Shown here piece after piece: positions 36,539 to 45,832 of a DNA stretch of 64,000 bases. The notes beneath the pieces were generated by a model. The model searched no databases, was not told where the DNA came from, and saw only the letters and a program-made list of their open reading frames with translations. Origin of the DNA: JBCBDX01 sp039822005. GTDB lineage: Bacteria; Pseudomonadota; Alphaproteobacteria; Rhizobiales; Rhizobiaceae. The stretch is taken from positions 122,915 through 186,914 of the forward strand of contig JBCBMZ010000005.1 of assembly GCA_039822005.1 (NCBI GenBank), written 5' to 3'. Made by a program: the position numbers and the translations under genes. Position 1 is the stretch's first letter; every line of letters begins with the position of its first letter.

Positions 36539-36674
36539 GGCCTCTATTAACGCGACTGAGCCTCAACGGCATTAGAACTCAACTATTGCTCACTCTTGGA
36601 TGTACGGCCGGGAGTTTCGGACTGGCCGTTGGTACGAAAGCCCCTACATCTACTCAAAACCGGGAGAATGAAAC

Positions 36675-37589
36675 ATGAATGATCAGACACCGATCCGCCG
36701 TTTGACGGCAGCAGACTTTGACCAAGACCTTCTGGACCTCTACGACTATTACGCTCACGGAAAAATATCGAAGCGGGAATTCCTCGATCGTGCGGGCAAG
36801 TGGGCCGTTGGTGGTCTGACCGCAGCAGCCATTCTAAATACGCTTTCACCAAACTATGCCTTGGCTCAGCAAGTCGCCGAAGACGATGCAGATATTGTAG
36901 GCGAGGACATCGTCTATCCCAGCCCGAACGGTACGGGAGACATCACGGCCTATATCGTTCGTCCAGCCGAGGTAAATCCGGAGAGGCCGCCTGCAGCTGT
37001 TCTTGTGGTGCATGAAAACCGCGGACTCAACCCGTACATTCGCGACGTTGTGCGTCGTCTTGCCAAGGCCGGTTTCATCGCCATGGGTCCTGATGGTTTA
37101 TCATCGCTCGGCGGTTATCCGGGCACAGATGACGAAGGCCGCGCGATGCAACGAACGCTGGATCAGGGACAACTCCTGAACGACTTCTTTTCTGGCTTTG
37201 AATATCTACGAGCTTTGGACGGGACAAACGGTAAAGTTGGCGCAGCAGGTTTCTGCTATGGCGGTGGTGTCGTCAGCCGGTTGGCCGTGGCCTACCCTGA
37301 AATGGCCGCCGGCGTGCCTTTTTATGGCTCATTCCCCGACGCTGAACAGGTTCCCGGCATTCAGGCGCCACTCATGGTGCAGCTTGCGGCGCTTGACCGT
37401 CGCATCAATGCCATGTGGCCACCGTTTCAACGGGCAATGGAAGCAAATGACAAGATATACGAGGCGCATATCTACCCCGGCGTGAATCACGGATTCCACA
37501 ATGACACGACGCCACGGTATGACGAAACGGCGGCGCGTCTTGCGCAAGAGCGCATGATTGCCTGGTTCCGGACATATCTCGCCGGATAA
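36675..37589 (+). CDS. Dienelactone hydrolase family protein, with N-terminal signal
   Basis: 304 residues. Residues 35-65 (KREFLDRAGKWAVGGLTAAA, ending near ALAQQ) look like an export signal. The alpha/beta hydrolase shows the nucleophile Cys in GFCYGGG and catalytic His in PGVNHGFHND, as in YghX-like dienelactone hydrolases. GGAG precedes the ATG. A strong hairpin follows at 37596-37623. Confidence 0.9.
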   Translation: MNDQTPIRRLTAADFDQDLLDLYDYYAHGKISKREFLDRAGKWAVGGLTAAAILNTLSPNYALAQQVAEDDADIVGEDIVYPSPNGTGDITAYIVRPAEVNPERPPAAVLVVHENRGLNPYIRDVVRRLAKAGFIAMGPDGLSSLGGYPGTDDEGRAMQRTLDQGQLLNDFFSGFEYLRALDGTNGKVGAAGFCYGGGVVSRLAVAYPEMAAGVPFYGSFPDAEQVPGIQAPLMVQLAALDRRINAMWPPFQRAMEANDKIYEAHIYPGVNHGFHNDTTPRYDETAARLAQERMIAWFRTYLAG

Positions 37590-37595
37590 TCAATG

Positions 37596-37623
37596 ACGCG
37601 CCCGCCACAACTGGCGGGCGCGT
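37596..37623 (+). terminator. Hairpin after the dienelactone hydrolase gene
   Basis: ACGCGCCCGCCA, loop CAAC, then TGGCGGGCGCGT: a perfect 12-bp GC-rich stem 6 bp after the stop. No long T run follows, but position and stability suit a terminator. Confidence 0.65.
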
Positions 37624-37786
37624 TGCCTCGTGAACCGCTGTCGATGCTTTCCAGACCTGCGACTATCCGAAGCAAGGTGGATTTCACGTAGCCTGAAGGG
37701 CTTACAAAGGTCAGATGTCAAAGTTTCCAGGTCATTGACCGCCACTGACCCTTCAAGCGCCTCGAAGCGCACATCGTCCTGCGGAA
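37621..37786 (-). pseudogene. Remnant of an ABC transporter ATPase (N-terminal fragment)
   Basis: On the minus strand, one frame reads DDVRFEALEG and VAVNDLE, the opening of an importer ATPase. After a frame change the next frame reads FVSPSGYVKSTLLRIVAGLE and SIDSGS. This is a degenerate Walker A region (PSGCGKSTLLR expected, with CG changed to YV and the upstream LVG lost) and the segment that follows it. No ATG-to-stop frame covers it, and it ends at the hairpin 37596-37623. It is a decayed gene, probably of the nitrate/sulfonate class; the class is inferred from a short stretch. Confidence 0.6.
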
Positions 37787-37893
37787 AGATGACGATGTTT
37801 GACGCGCATGACCATGTGATGGGAAAATAGAATTACTGTTTCCAGTGTCCACAAGACCTGTCAAATTTTCCATCGTCTGGAGCATCAGCCGGC

Positions 37894-38928
37894 ATGATCC
37901 AAGTGTTGAGCACGTTTACTGTCGGTGGATTTGGTGTCCTTGTTTTTCACCTCTTACAGTTGCCCTTGCCGTGGCTTCTCGGCCCGATTTTGGCGTGCCT
38001 GTTGGCCGCGCTCGCAGGAATGCCGATGCGCGGCATCAAATGGCTCAACGAGACCATGCGTACGATTTTGGGCGTGGCGGTTGGCGCGACGCTAACACCG
38101 GCTGTGTTGGCAACGTTCCCGTCCATGCTTCCGACCCTGCTGATGGTCCCGCTGATGATCGCGTGTATCGGCTTGGTCGGCGTACCCTATTTCAGGCGAT
38201 TGTGGGGTTACGACTTTCCAACGGCCTATTACTCCGCGATGCCCGGCGGCCTGCAGGACATGCTGCTTTTTGGCGAAGAGGCGGGGGGCAATATCCGCAC
38301 GCTTAGCTTGGTGCATGCGACGCGAGTGCTAATTATCGTGGCGGCGCTGCCCTTCCTTTTGAAGGGCATTTGGAACGCCGACTTGACCAACCCACCGGGC
38401 GCGCGCGCGACCACCATCCCGATCCACCAACTTGCCATCATGGTTGCCTGTGCTTTTGCCGGCTGGCGCATTGCAAAGCGTATCGGCATGTTTGGTGCGT
38501 CGATCTTGGGGCCGTTGATGCTGACGGGATTGGTGGCGAGCCTTGGCGGTCTGCACAACAGGCCACCGGCAGAAGCCATCTGGGCGGCGCAGTTCTTTAT
38601 CGGCATGACGATCGGTGCCAAATATGCCGGGATAACAGCACGTGAGTTGCGCCATGATGTCACCGCAGCGCTCGGGTTTTGCGTGATACTGGCCTTGTTG
38701 ACGATTGCATTTGTCGAAGTCATTTACATGTTCGGCTTTGCACCCGGCATGGAAACGCTGTTGGCCTTCGCCCCCGGCGGCCAAGCGGAGCTAACCGTGC
38801 TCGCGCTTATCGTCGGGGCCGATGTGGCGTTTGTCGTTGCCCATCATGTTCTGCGGATCTTCGTTGTCATTCTCGGTGCGCCGCTCGCCGCGGCACTGTT
38901 TGCCCGGTCATTGCAAAAGCCCTCATAA
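37894..38928 (+). CDS. AbrB family membrane protein (duplicated AbrB-type module)
   Basis: 344 residues with about ten helices. Two similar halves are seen, for example LPWLLGPILACLLAA against MFGASILGPLMLTGL, and MPGGLQDMLLFGEEAGG against APGGQAELTVLALIVGAD. This is the TIGR03082-type membrane AbrB duplication found in transport-related proteins. Substrate is unknown. The 304 bp upstream contain the hairpin and ABC remnant described above. Confidence 0.85.
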   Translation: MIQVLSTFTVGGFGVLVFHLLQLPLPWLLGPILACLLAALAGMPMRGIKWLNETMRTILGVAVGATLTPAVLATFPSMLPTLLMVPLMIACIGLVGVPYFRRLWGYDFPTAYYSAMPGGLQDMLLFGEEAGGNIRTLSLVHATRVLIIVAALPFLLKGIWNADLTNPPGARATTIPIHQLAIMVACAFAGWRIAKRIGMFGASILGPLMLTGLVASLGGLHNRPPAEAIWAAQFFIGMTIGAKYAGITARELRHDVTAALGFCVILALLTIAFVEVIYMFGFAPGMETLLAFAPGGQAELTVLALIVGADVAFVVAHHVLRIFVVILGAPLAAALFARSLQKPS

Positions 38929-39075
38929 AACGCGGCAATCCGATATCGCGGTCACAAAAGTGTTTGAAGGTAAGACGACAGTGACGTGCTGCACGGGCAT
39001 TTTTTCACTCGCAGCACTGATTCGCGGCACCTGTAAATTGAGAGCCGCAAAATTCAGACAAACATGCCGTCAAAA

Positions 39076-41277
39076 CTACAGGTCAGTGATACCGAGCGTT
39101 GGAATTGCTTCGCGAATGCCGCTTTCAAGCTCGACTTCGATGAACTTCATCAGGCAATCATTCTCATGGTCAAGTATTTGCTCACCCTTGGTGTCTGAAC
39201 CGACATATCCCCGGACATAGTCGCACTTGTGCGCCCATCCCACTTGATCGGAAATAAAGGCACGCGACTTCTTTGATAATAGCCAACCAAGAGGGAGGGT
39301 GCGATCCGGGTCATTGATATAGGAAACCCGCATCGGATCGCTGATATCTGTAAAATCGTCGCATTTCGATGTCGGCTCGCCTTTAGACGGACAAGAGCCA
39401 ACCAGCAGAGACCGCGCTTTCGTCACTGCAACCTGGCCGCGGCGAGTCCTAGAGCCGAGCAACGCGCGAAATGGCGATAGCGTTTCGCCAAGGTAGTGGT
39501 TGGGTTCTGACGATATGGTTGCATATCGCAGCGATATCAGGCGTATGTCAGCATCTGCATCCACCGCGAGCGGCCGGATTGCTTCAATAATATCGACTGC
39601 GGTGTCCACGCCGGAGCCTTCAAAATATCCCCCGTCTACAAGCCGAACTTTCTCACGCCGTTCCCACGGGTAAGATCGCTCATTGTCAGGCAAGTAAAGC
39701 GTCCCAGCCGGTGTAATGTATGTAAACCGGGCACTTAGGACAGCCCCACTGAGGAGGCTGAGATCATACCCATCCGGCAAGTATTTGCGCTGGGTTGATT
39801 CTATGGAGCCCGCCGCCAACTGGTTTTTGGCAAAGGGCGACGTGGCAACCCGCTGACCGGTAGAAACTTTGGTATTGTTGAGTACTAGCGCGGGCACGTC
39901 ACCGGCATGGGACCACGCATCGACCACAGACTGGTCAAGCCCGTCCTTTTCATATCCCCGCCTCACCCAAGCGGCTTTGACACCATCTTCGAGTGCACGC
40001 GCGCGATCGAACGACGGGATAGACCAGGGCAAAAAGCGTTGAGGGCCGTCTTTGAAGAGAGTGGAAGCGACAAGCGGAGACAAGAGGTCAGCGCCGAAAA
40101 TCTCGTCGACGTCGCTTTCCAAACCGCCGGGCTCCCCATTGCTGAGCTTGCAAGGCGTGATGTCACTTCTGCTCGGAAGTGCATTGTTGTTTTTCTCGCT
40201 GTTTAACAAACCAGTGAAGACGCTGGAACCGAGGGCGCCCCCTGATACAGCGCTGATCGCGAACACATGGCGCGAAAAGCTTGGGCAATGATCCTGGATC
40301 CGGGCCAGGAACGTAGCCGCATGATGCGCCGCGTAAATACCACCGCCTTCGACCGCAACGACATAGACCGGATAGGTCAGTTCTTTGTCGGCATAGGCCT
40401 TAATATCCGATCGGGCGCTGAGCCATTGTTCGAACGCCGCGTCGACCCGGGGATAGGTCCATTCGTTTTTCACAAGAGGGACGCTTCGAACTTCATGATT
40501 GTCGTTAAAATCCATGAAAGACCAAACAATTGCCATTCCAAACAAGACGAATGTCAACGGAAACCCGGTCCTTCTGGCAAAAAGCGAAGACCAGCTCAGC
40601 AGGAACGTGACCAAGGCGATAAACACCGACGTTAAAAACAGCGTCCCGACAAATGTGGGGAAACCAATGGGTGCGACCAGCACCGCCAAGAAAAGTACAA
40701 AGGGCAAAATTTGGGCGATGCGGATCGCCCACATGCCAAACCCCAGATCGTGGGAGTATAAGCCAGCCCTTGTGCCGAAGCGCGTGCGAAATATGGTGAA
40801 CAGCAAAAACGTAACTGCGATCACCAGGATCGTGAGACCTGTGATCCGGATCCAGAAATTGCTACCTCCTTCCAGCAAGGCTTCCAGGCTTCCCGGTGTG
40901 AAGAGAAGAAAAATGCCGATCGCTACAGCTGGCGCAATCCCCAACAAACGCGGCAGCCATTTCAGGAGTGTCGTCTTGCGTGAGCGCGTGTTGAGTAAAT
41001 CAATTTCCTGATCAATCGTCATCCAGCGCCCGGAGTACCAGAGCATGAAGATCAGGAAGGTGATCCCGAAAATCGCCATGACGATTTGCGGCCAACGGCT
41101 CGCATAATCCTCCGACAATAGCCGGTAAATTTCGATGATTTGGCCGGGCAAAAGAAACAAGATTATCGAGAGAACCGCGATGAAAATCTGTATCTTCAAC
41201 AGCCTACAAGCGTAGTAGGTATCCTTGATCGCCTCAATAATGAGGTTGCGCCATTTCTTCCAATCTGTCGATAGCAT
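39076..41277 (-). CDS. Membrane-anchored patatin-like phospholipase/hydrolase
   Basis: 733 residues. The first about 265 residues contain six to seven membrane helices. The rest is patatin-like: an oxyanion-loop GGG (VAVEGGGIYAAHHAATF), the nucleophile elbow ISAVSGGALGSSVF (a GxSxG variant with Ala at the first position) and the second catalytic residue in LVDGGYFEGSG. Patatin enzymes hydrolyse acyl lipids. The fusion to a large membrane domain is less common. It lies before gspJ, 119 bp away, in the same direction. Confidence 0.78.
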   Translation of the reverse strand: MLSTDWKKWRNLIIEAIKDTYYACRLLKIQIFIAVLSIILFLLPGQIIEIYRLLSEDYASRWPQIVMAIFGITFLIFMLWYSGRWMTIDQEIDLLNTRSRKTTLLKWLPRLLGIAPAVAIGIFLLFTPGSLEALLEGGSNFWIRITGLTILVIAVTFLLFTIFRTRFGTRAGLYSHDLGFGMWAIRIAQILPFVLFLAVLVAPIGFPTFVGTLFLTSVFIALVTFLLSWSSLFARRTGFPLTFVLFGMAIVWSFMDFNDNHEVRSVPLVKNEWTYPRVDAAFEQWLSARSDIKAYADKELTYPVYVVAVEGGGIYAAHHAATFLARIQDHCPSFSRHVFAISAVSGGALGSSVFTGLLNSEKNNNALPSRSDITPCKLSNGEPGGLESDVDEIFGADLLSPLVASTLFKDGPQRFLPWSIPSFDRARALEDGVKAAWVRRGYEKDGLDQSVVDAWSHAGDVPALVLNNTKVSTGQRVATSPFAKNQLAAGSIESTQRKYLPDGYDLSLLSGAVLSARFTYITPAGTLYLPDNERSYPWERREKVRLVDGGYFEGSGVDTAVDIIEAIRPLAVDADADIRLISLRYATISSEPNHYLGETLSPFRALLGSRTRRGQVAVTKARSLLVGSCPSKGEPTSKCDDFTDISDPMRVSYINDPDRTLPLGWLLSKKSRAFISDQVGWAHKCDYVRGYVGSDTKGEQILDHENDCLMKFIEVELESGIREAIPTLGITDL

Positions 41278-41396
41278 GCGGCCGCCCCCTTGCCGAATTT
41301 AATGCCCCGTTTGGAAGCCAATGGTAGCATCTGGACAGTAAACCGCAAAGCAACTTTACCCCGGGCCAGTGCGCAACGTCCGTTTTGTAAAATGCA

Positions 41397-41993
41397 TTAG
41401 TCGAGAACTGCAATTGCGGCGCTGGTGATCGTTCGACCGCCGCGCTCGGCTTTTAGCTCGATACGAATAGCATCGGGGAGTGTCTTTTCTTCGGTAAAGG
41501 CACTATCCCACGCAGAGCCGCCAGCATAGGAAAAGGCAACACTCGATACATTATCCGTAATGAGGGTCGTTGTCATCCCCGACAGGTTGGGCGCACCGCC
41601 TACAAGGCGCCGGGGTGACACGGTCTGGTAAAGGCTACCGTTGGTGGGATCATGAAAAATTCTGATGTCACGCAAGGCCAGTGCCGATATGCCTTGGCGC
41701 GTCACGACGGTAACGCGGACACTATCGGCAAGGCCGTCCATAAAACGCTGCTCATCGGGCTCCGCGTCAAGCAAACGGATTGGGCGGGCGTTTTCCAAAA
41801 GCCGACTGACATGATTGGTCGCGGCATCGAGACGTGTTTGGGTTCTCACCGTGGCTTCCAGTCTTGAGACCGCTCCCAGTTGGCTTAAAAACCCGCTCAT
41901 GAGCGCGGCCATAATCGCCAGAACTCCAAGGGCGATGAGCACTTCCAGAAGAGTAAAGCCATCAGATCCGTTATCGCAGCAGGTCTTATTCAT
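41397..41993 (-). CDS. gspJ: Type II secretion minor pseudopilin GspJ
   Basis: 198 residues. The prepilin signature is DG|FTLLEVLIAL with Gly at -1 and Glu5, then a hydrophobic helix. Length and the position after GspI support GspJ, part of the pseudopilus tip with GspI and GspK. It overlaps gspI by 4 bp (ATGA-like). It is the last gene of the leftward gsp operon. Confidence 0.84.
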   Translation of the reverse strand: MNKTCCDNGSDGFTLLEVLIALGVLAIMAALMSGFLSQLGAVSRLEATVRTQTRLDAATNHVSRLLENARPIRLLDAEPDEQRFMDGLADSVRVTVVTRQGISALALRDIRIFHDPTNGSLYQTVSPRRLVGGAPNLSGMTTTLITDNVSSVAFSYAGGSAWDSAFTEEKTLPDAIRIELKAERGGRTITSAAIAVLD

Positions 41994-42352
41994 GGTGCGA
42001 CAAATGTCGTGAAACGATAGGGCGTGGTCAAGTCTTCCGGGATGGTCACCTCAATTGTAACTGCAAGCAATGGACTACCATCAACATCCTCGATCAACTC
42101 CGCTACAGTTGACCATCGCGCGCCATTGCCCAGCACTCCCTGCCCCGTTCCCGGTTCGCCGACAGAACTCAACCGTGTGGCTGCGACCTCCAACGCCGCG
42201 TCCGAAGCCCGCTCCAATAAGTCAGCCCGGGTGTAGGTGATCACGCTTCTCGCGATTGTTTGTGTCGCAATCGCGAGCGACAGGGCCAGTATCGTAAAAG
42301 CGATGATCACTTCCAAAAGGGTAAAGGCGTCATCGTTCCGGTAGCGGTTCAA
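41990..42352 (-). CDS. gspI: Type II secretion minor pseudopilin GspI
   Basis: 120 residues. The N-terminus MNRYRNDDA|FTLLEVIIAF has the prepilin fold, but with Ala rather than Gly at -1 to the cleavage site. The start is taken as the TTG at 42352, which overlaps the gspH stop (TTGA); the frame is open 15 codons upstream. Order H-I-J supports the assignment. Confidence 0.82.
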   Translation of the reverse strand: MNRYRNDDAFTLLEVIIAFTILALSLAIATQTIARSVITYTRADLLERASDAALEVAATRLSSVGEPGTGQGVLGNGARWSTVAELIEDVDGSPLLAVTIEVTIPEDLTTPYRFTTFVAP

Positions 42353-42822
42353 GGGCTGGCCTCCCCGCGCGTTAGAAGCGGCACCCCTGTTAGCCAATCA
42401 ACCGATACGGTGGCACTCTCTTCATCCCCATCGGTCAAGGTAATTTTTGCTCCCGAGGAGCCGCCATCAGGCAAAAAGACTATTTTGACCAAGCCGTCAC
42501 TGTCGATCAACTCACGAGCGGCAGTTACATTCAACGAGAACGCTGTCGGAATTTGGACACGGTCTCCGCCGTCAACACCGGCCGACTTTCCTTCAACATC
42601 AATCCACATTTGGCTGGCTGAACCGGTCAGCATGGCTTCGGTTCTTACCATATAAACCAGCGACTGAATTTTGCTGGCTACGTCATGCAGATCGGGTGTG
42701 TGGTCGCGATGAATGAATGATCTTGAAGCGGTGGCAATCGTCAGCGCAACAATCGTGACGACCACCAACATCTCAATCATGGAGAAGCCGGCATCTTTTG
42801 GATTGGGTCGCTTTTCCCTCAT
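42349..42822 (-). CDS. gspH: Type II secretion pseudopilin GspH
   Basis: 157 residues. Prepilin signature DAG|FSMIEMLVVVTIV with Glu5. The rest is a typical GspH/FimT-like soluble domain. It overlaps gspF by 4 bp and gspI by 4 bp. Confidence 0.85.
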   Translation of the reverse strand: MREKRPNPKDAGFSMIEMLVVVTIVALTIATASRSFIHRDHTPDLHDVASKIQSLVYMVRTEAMLTGSASQMWIDVEGKSAGVDGGDRVQIPTAFSLNVTAARELIDSDGLVKIVFLPDGGSSGAKITLTDGDEESATVSVDWLTGVPLLTRGEASP

Positions 42823-44054
42823 CGGATCGCCAGCTCGTTGATGCTCAAAAGTGTTGTCATGACGGATATCACCAAGCTTCCGATAACAACGCCCATCAGG
42901 ATGGTAATGGCTGGCGTCAGAAATGACAGCGCACGGGAAACCGATCTTTTCAGCATAAACTCGGTCATTGTCGCCGCGCGGTTCATGACTATGCCCAAAC
43001 TGTTTGATTCCTCGCCAAGTTCAAACAACGAAACCATCGGGGCGTCAAACACGCCGGTGGACCCGACCGCTTGCGAGAAGGATTGGCCCGTGCTTACCCT
43101 CTCACGGGCAAGATCAAGCTGATAGCGATCATGGGCCAGTGTTGCCCCGGCTGCTGACAGGCGCATCGCTTCATTCAACTGTACGCCATTGTCCAACAAT
43201 AGCGCCATGCTGCGCAAATATCGTGCGCGGGATGATCGGCGCATAATGGTACCGATGAGGGGTAAACGCAAAAGACTGGACGACATAAACCGCTGCCCGC
43301 CTTCACTGCGCGACATGGACAGCGTCCCCAGAAAAAGCAAGCCAGCACCGACAACAAGCGCGACCCAATAGCTGCTGATGAACCCCCCAAATGCGGAGAG
43401 TGCTGCGACCACAAAAGGTTTTTCACCACCGCCATTTTCAAAAATGGGCTCGATGGCAGGCACCAGATAAAGTGCCAACAAGAGCATTGTACCGATCAAA
43501 ATCGTGACCAAAAAACCGGGGTAAAGAAGAGCTTCGATGACTTCACTACGACGCTTTGCGGCTTCGGTGTAGGCTTTGGAAAGCTCCGCAAACACCTTGC
43601 CCAAATGTCCTCCATGCTCACCGCTGGAAATGAGAGCGACCATGTCGGCGGGCACTTCCGGTTCGAGTGCAAATGCATCACTTACCGATGAGCCTTCGGC
43701 GATCCGCGAATGGATTGCCATGATCCGTTCACGGGCCCCGCGGTCGGGCTGTGATTGCCCCACGGCGCGCAGCGACACGTCGATGTTAAAACCCGAACCA
43801 AGCATCACCGATAAATCAGAAAGCAGCACCGGCAAGTCCAATCGCGGTCCAAACAAACTACCAAGAGCGCTGCGGTTCGCACTTGAACGCGCCTGCGCGC
43901 CAGCGGTTGCGGGCTTGAGTTCGACGGGAACTTTCCCCTGGCTTGCCAGTTTGCGGCTGGCCTCGTGAATATCCAGGGCTTCTACCAAACCCGTTTCCGC
44001 GCTGCCGGACGGCAGGTAGGCTTTGAATTGAAACTGTTTGGCACCACCGCTCAT
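42819..44054 (-). CDS. gspF: Type II secretion inner membrane platform protein GspF
   Basis: 411 residues with duplicated cytoplasmic domains and three membrane helices. Conserved: LPVLLSDLSVMLGSGFNID, the EVIEALLYPGFLVTILIGTM helix, and the late ARYLRSMALLLDNGVQLNEA and PMVSLFELGEESNSLG. GspF anchors the ATPase GspE. It follows gspE by 9 bp. Confidence 0.93.
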   Translation of the reverse strand: MSGGAKQFQFKAYLPSGSAETGLVEALDIHEASRKLASQGKVPVELKPATAGAQARSSANRSALGSLFGPRLDLPVLLSDLSVMLGSGFNIDVSLRAVGQSQPDRGARERIMAIHSRIAEGSSVSDAFALEPEVPADMVALISSGEHGGHLGKVFAELSKAYTEAAKRRSEVIEALLYPGFLVTILIGTMLLLALYLVPAIEPIFENGGGEKPFVVAALSAFGGFISSYWVALVVGAGLLFLGTLSMSRSEGGQRFMSSSLLRLPLIGTIMRRSSRARYLRSMALLLDNGVQLNEAMRLSAAGATLAHDRYQLDLARERVSTGQSFSQAVGSTGVFDAPMVSLFELGEESNSLGIVMNRAATMTEFMLKRSVSRALSFLTPAITILMGVVIGSLVISVMTTLLSINELAIR

Positions 44055-44063
44055 CGCGTTTGT

Positions 44064-45701
44064 TTATCGCGCGCTATCGAGGACGCGGGCGATCTCCTCG
44101 GTGGTTGTTATCCCATCCTGACGCAGTTTTTCTGCATGTTCAGCCATCGCAACAGCGCCCTGCGCCTGCGACAGGGCCGCCAGCTTTTGTTCGTTTTCGC
44201 CATTGTTGATGGCCTGAGCCAGCTCTGGTGTCATTTCCAAAATCTCGTAAGCGACCGTTCGTCCGCTATACCCGGACCCGCGACAGGCTTCACAACCCTG
44301 CGCGACCCCGTCCTTCACGCAATGCTTACACACCCGCCGTAAAAGACGCTGCGCAATGGTTGCTCGCATGGTGGCGGAAATCAGGTAAGGTTCGACACCC
44401 ATGTCCTGCAGGCGCGTAAGCGCGCCTGCCGCAGTGTTGGTGTGTAAGGTGGATAGCACCAGATGGCCAGTCAGCGCCGCTTGGATTGCGATTTGAGCAC
44501 TTTCGCGATCGCGTATTTCCCCAACCAGTATAACATCGGGATCCTGCCGCAACACAGAGCGCAGCGCCCTTGCAAAATCGAGTTCGATAGCAGGGTCGAC
44601 TTGCAGCTGCGTTACGCCGTCTAGCCGGTACTCAATTGGATCTTCAACCGTGAAGATCTTGATATCATCGCCAGCCCTTTCCTTGAGCAAGGAATAAAGC
44701 GTGGTTGTCTTGCCGCTGCCTGTGGGGCCGCAAATCAATACAATTCCATTGGGTATGCGTACCAAGGATCGAAGCGCCTCAATGGCTTCGGGCGCATAGC
44801 CCAGCGCTTCCAAATTGAGCGATACACCGGATTTGTCGAGGATGCGCAGCACGAATGTCTCGCCGTGTGCGCTTGGCATGACCGATACGCGCAGATCGAT
44901 ATTCTGTCCGCGTACCGGAACACGCATCCGCCCATCTTGCGGCAGTCTCCGTTCGGCGATGTTGAGCCGCGACATGATCTTGATGCGGGTTGCAATGCCA
45001 GGCTGCAATTCTTTGGGAGCCGTATCCACAACCGACATAATGCCATCGACGCGATAGCGGATCCGCACATGATCAACTTGCGGTTCAACATGGATATCGG
45101 TCGCACCGGCATCCACCGCCTCTTTGATCATGCTTGACACAAAACGTACGACCGGTGCTTCCCGCGCATAGTCTTTGAGACGGTCGATGTCATCGCTATC
45201 AGCGTAGCCGTCATCACCGTCTGTCTCTTGCGCGCCTTGCTCACCTGTCGTTTGTTCACGCAAAGATCGGAGAAATTCGGTTATCGCGGTCCGGGCCACG
45301 ATGCGCGGCGAGACAGGCAACTCAAAAAGAAAGGCGAGTGCCTCCATATGATGTTGCTGAAAAGGATCTGCCACGGCGGTAATCAGCGCACCATCTTCAA
45401 GGCCCAAAGGAACCAAATGGTTGGTCTCCAAAAAAGAGAGGCCGGCCGCGTTGATCAAATCCTGCGGGGCAGAATCGGGGAATTGGGCCAAAGGCGGCAC
45501 ACCCAGATAATCGCTTAAGTGAGCCGCAAGCTCGGCTTCTTTGACCAGACCAAGTTCAACAAGAACCGTGTCGGCGGGATATTCCATGGTGCTGTGTGCA
45601 TTTTGCGCGCGCAGACGCGCTTCGGGTGTCAAAATTTCCTTTTGGACAAGGAAATCAAGAAACGCTGCAAATGTCGGTTGGACTTTGGCCAATTCGTTCA
45701 T
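44064..45701 (-). CDS. gspE: Type II secretion ATPase GspE
   Basis: 545 residues. N-terminal N1E-like domain, then the ATPase with Walker A GPTGSGKTTTLYS, the Asp box VEDPIEYRLDG, Walker B ILVGEIRDRESA and the His box TLHTNTAAG. A zinc-finger with two pairs of cysteines is present (CKHCVKD and CEACRGSGY). It powers pseudopilus assembly. The gap to gspK upstream is 131 bp, which interrupts the otherwise tight operon. Confidence 0.95.
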   Translation of the reverse strand: MNELAKVQPTFAAFLDFLVQKEILTPEARLRAQNAHSTMEYPADTVLVELGLVKEAELAAHLSDYLGVPPLAQFPDSAPQDLINAAGLSFLETNHLVPLGLEDGALITAVADPFQQHHMEALAFLFELPVSPRIVARTAITEFLRSLREQTTGEQGAQETDGDDGYADSDDIDRLKDYAREAPVVRFVSSMIKEAVDAGATDIHVEPQVDHVRIRYRVDGIMSVVDTAPKELQPGIATRIKIMSRLNIAERRLPQDGRMRVPVRGQNIDLRVSVMPSAHGETFVLRILDKSGVSLNLEALGYAPEAIEALRSLVRIPNGIVLICGPTGSGKTTTLYSLLKERAGDDIKIFTVEDPIEYRLDGVTQLQVDPAIELDFARALRSVLRQDPDVILVGEIRDRESAQIAIQAALTGHLVLSTLHTNTAAGALTRLQDMGVEPYLISATMRATIAQRLLRRVCKHCVKDGVAQGCEACRGSGYSGRTVAYEILEMTPELAQAINNGENEQKLAALSQAQGAVAMAEHAEKLRQDGITTTEEIARVLDSAR

Positions 45702-45756
45702 GCGGCGGACTTACCCGTTTTCCAGTCACTGTTCCAAATGGCTTGGCGCTTCCCTT

Positions 45757-45774
45757 ACACCATTGATCTATGGT
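45757..45774. repeat. Small inverted repeat in the gspK-gspE gap
   Basis: CACCAT, loop TGATCT, then ATGGTG. It lies in the 131-bp gap before gspE and could be a processing or regulatory hairpin. Evidence is weak. Confidence 0.35.
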
Positions 45775-45832
45775 GGCAGCTAAGCCGATTTAAGGCAATG
45801 CCAGCTTGCAGCGTTGACACTGCAGCCATGGT

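Noticed and set aside
36605..36640. Hairpin ACGGCC...GGCCGT upstream of the dienelactone hydrolase
   Set aside because: Only 6 bp of stem with a 14-base loop; too weak to call.
44865..45137. Frames opposite gspE
   Set aside because: No family features; gspE is certain in this place.
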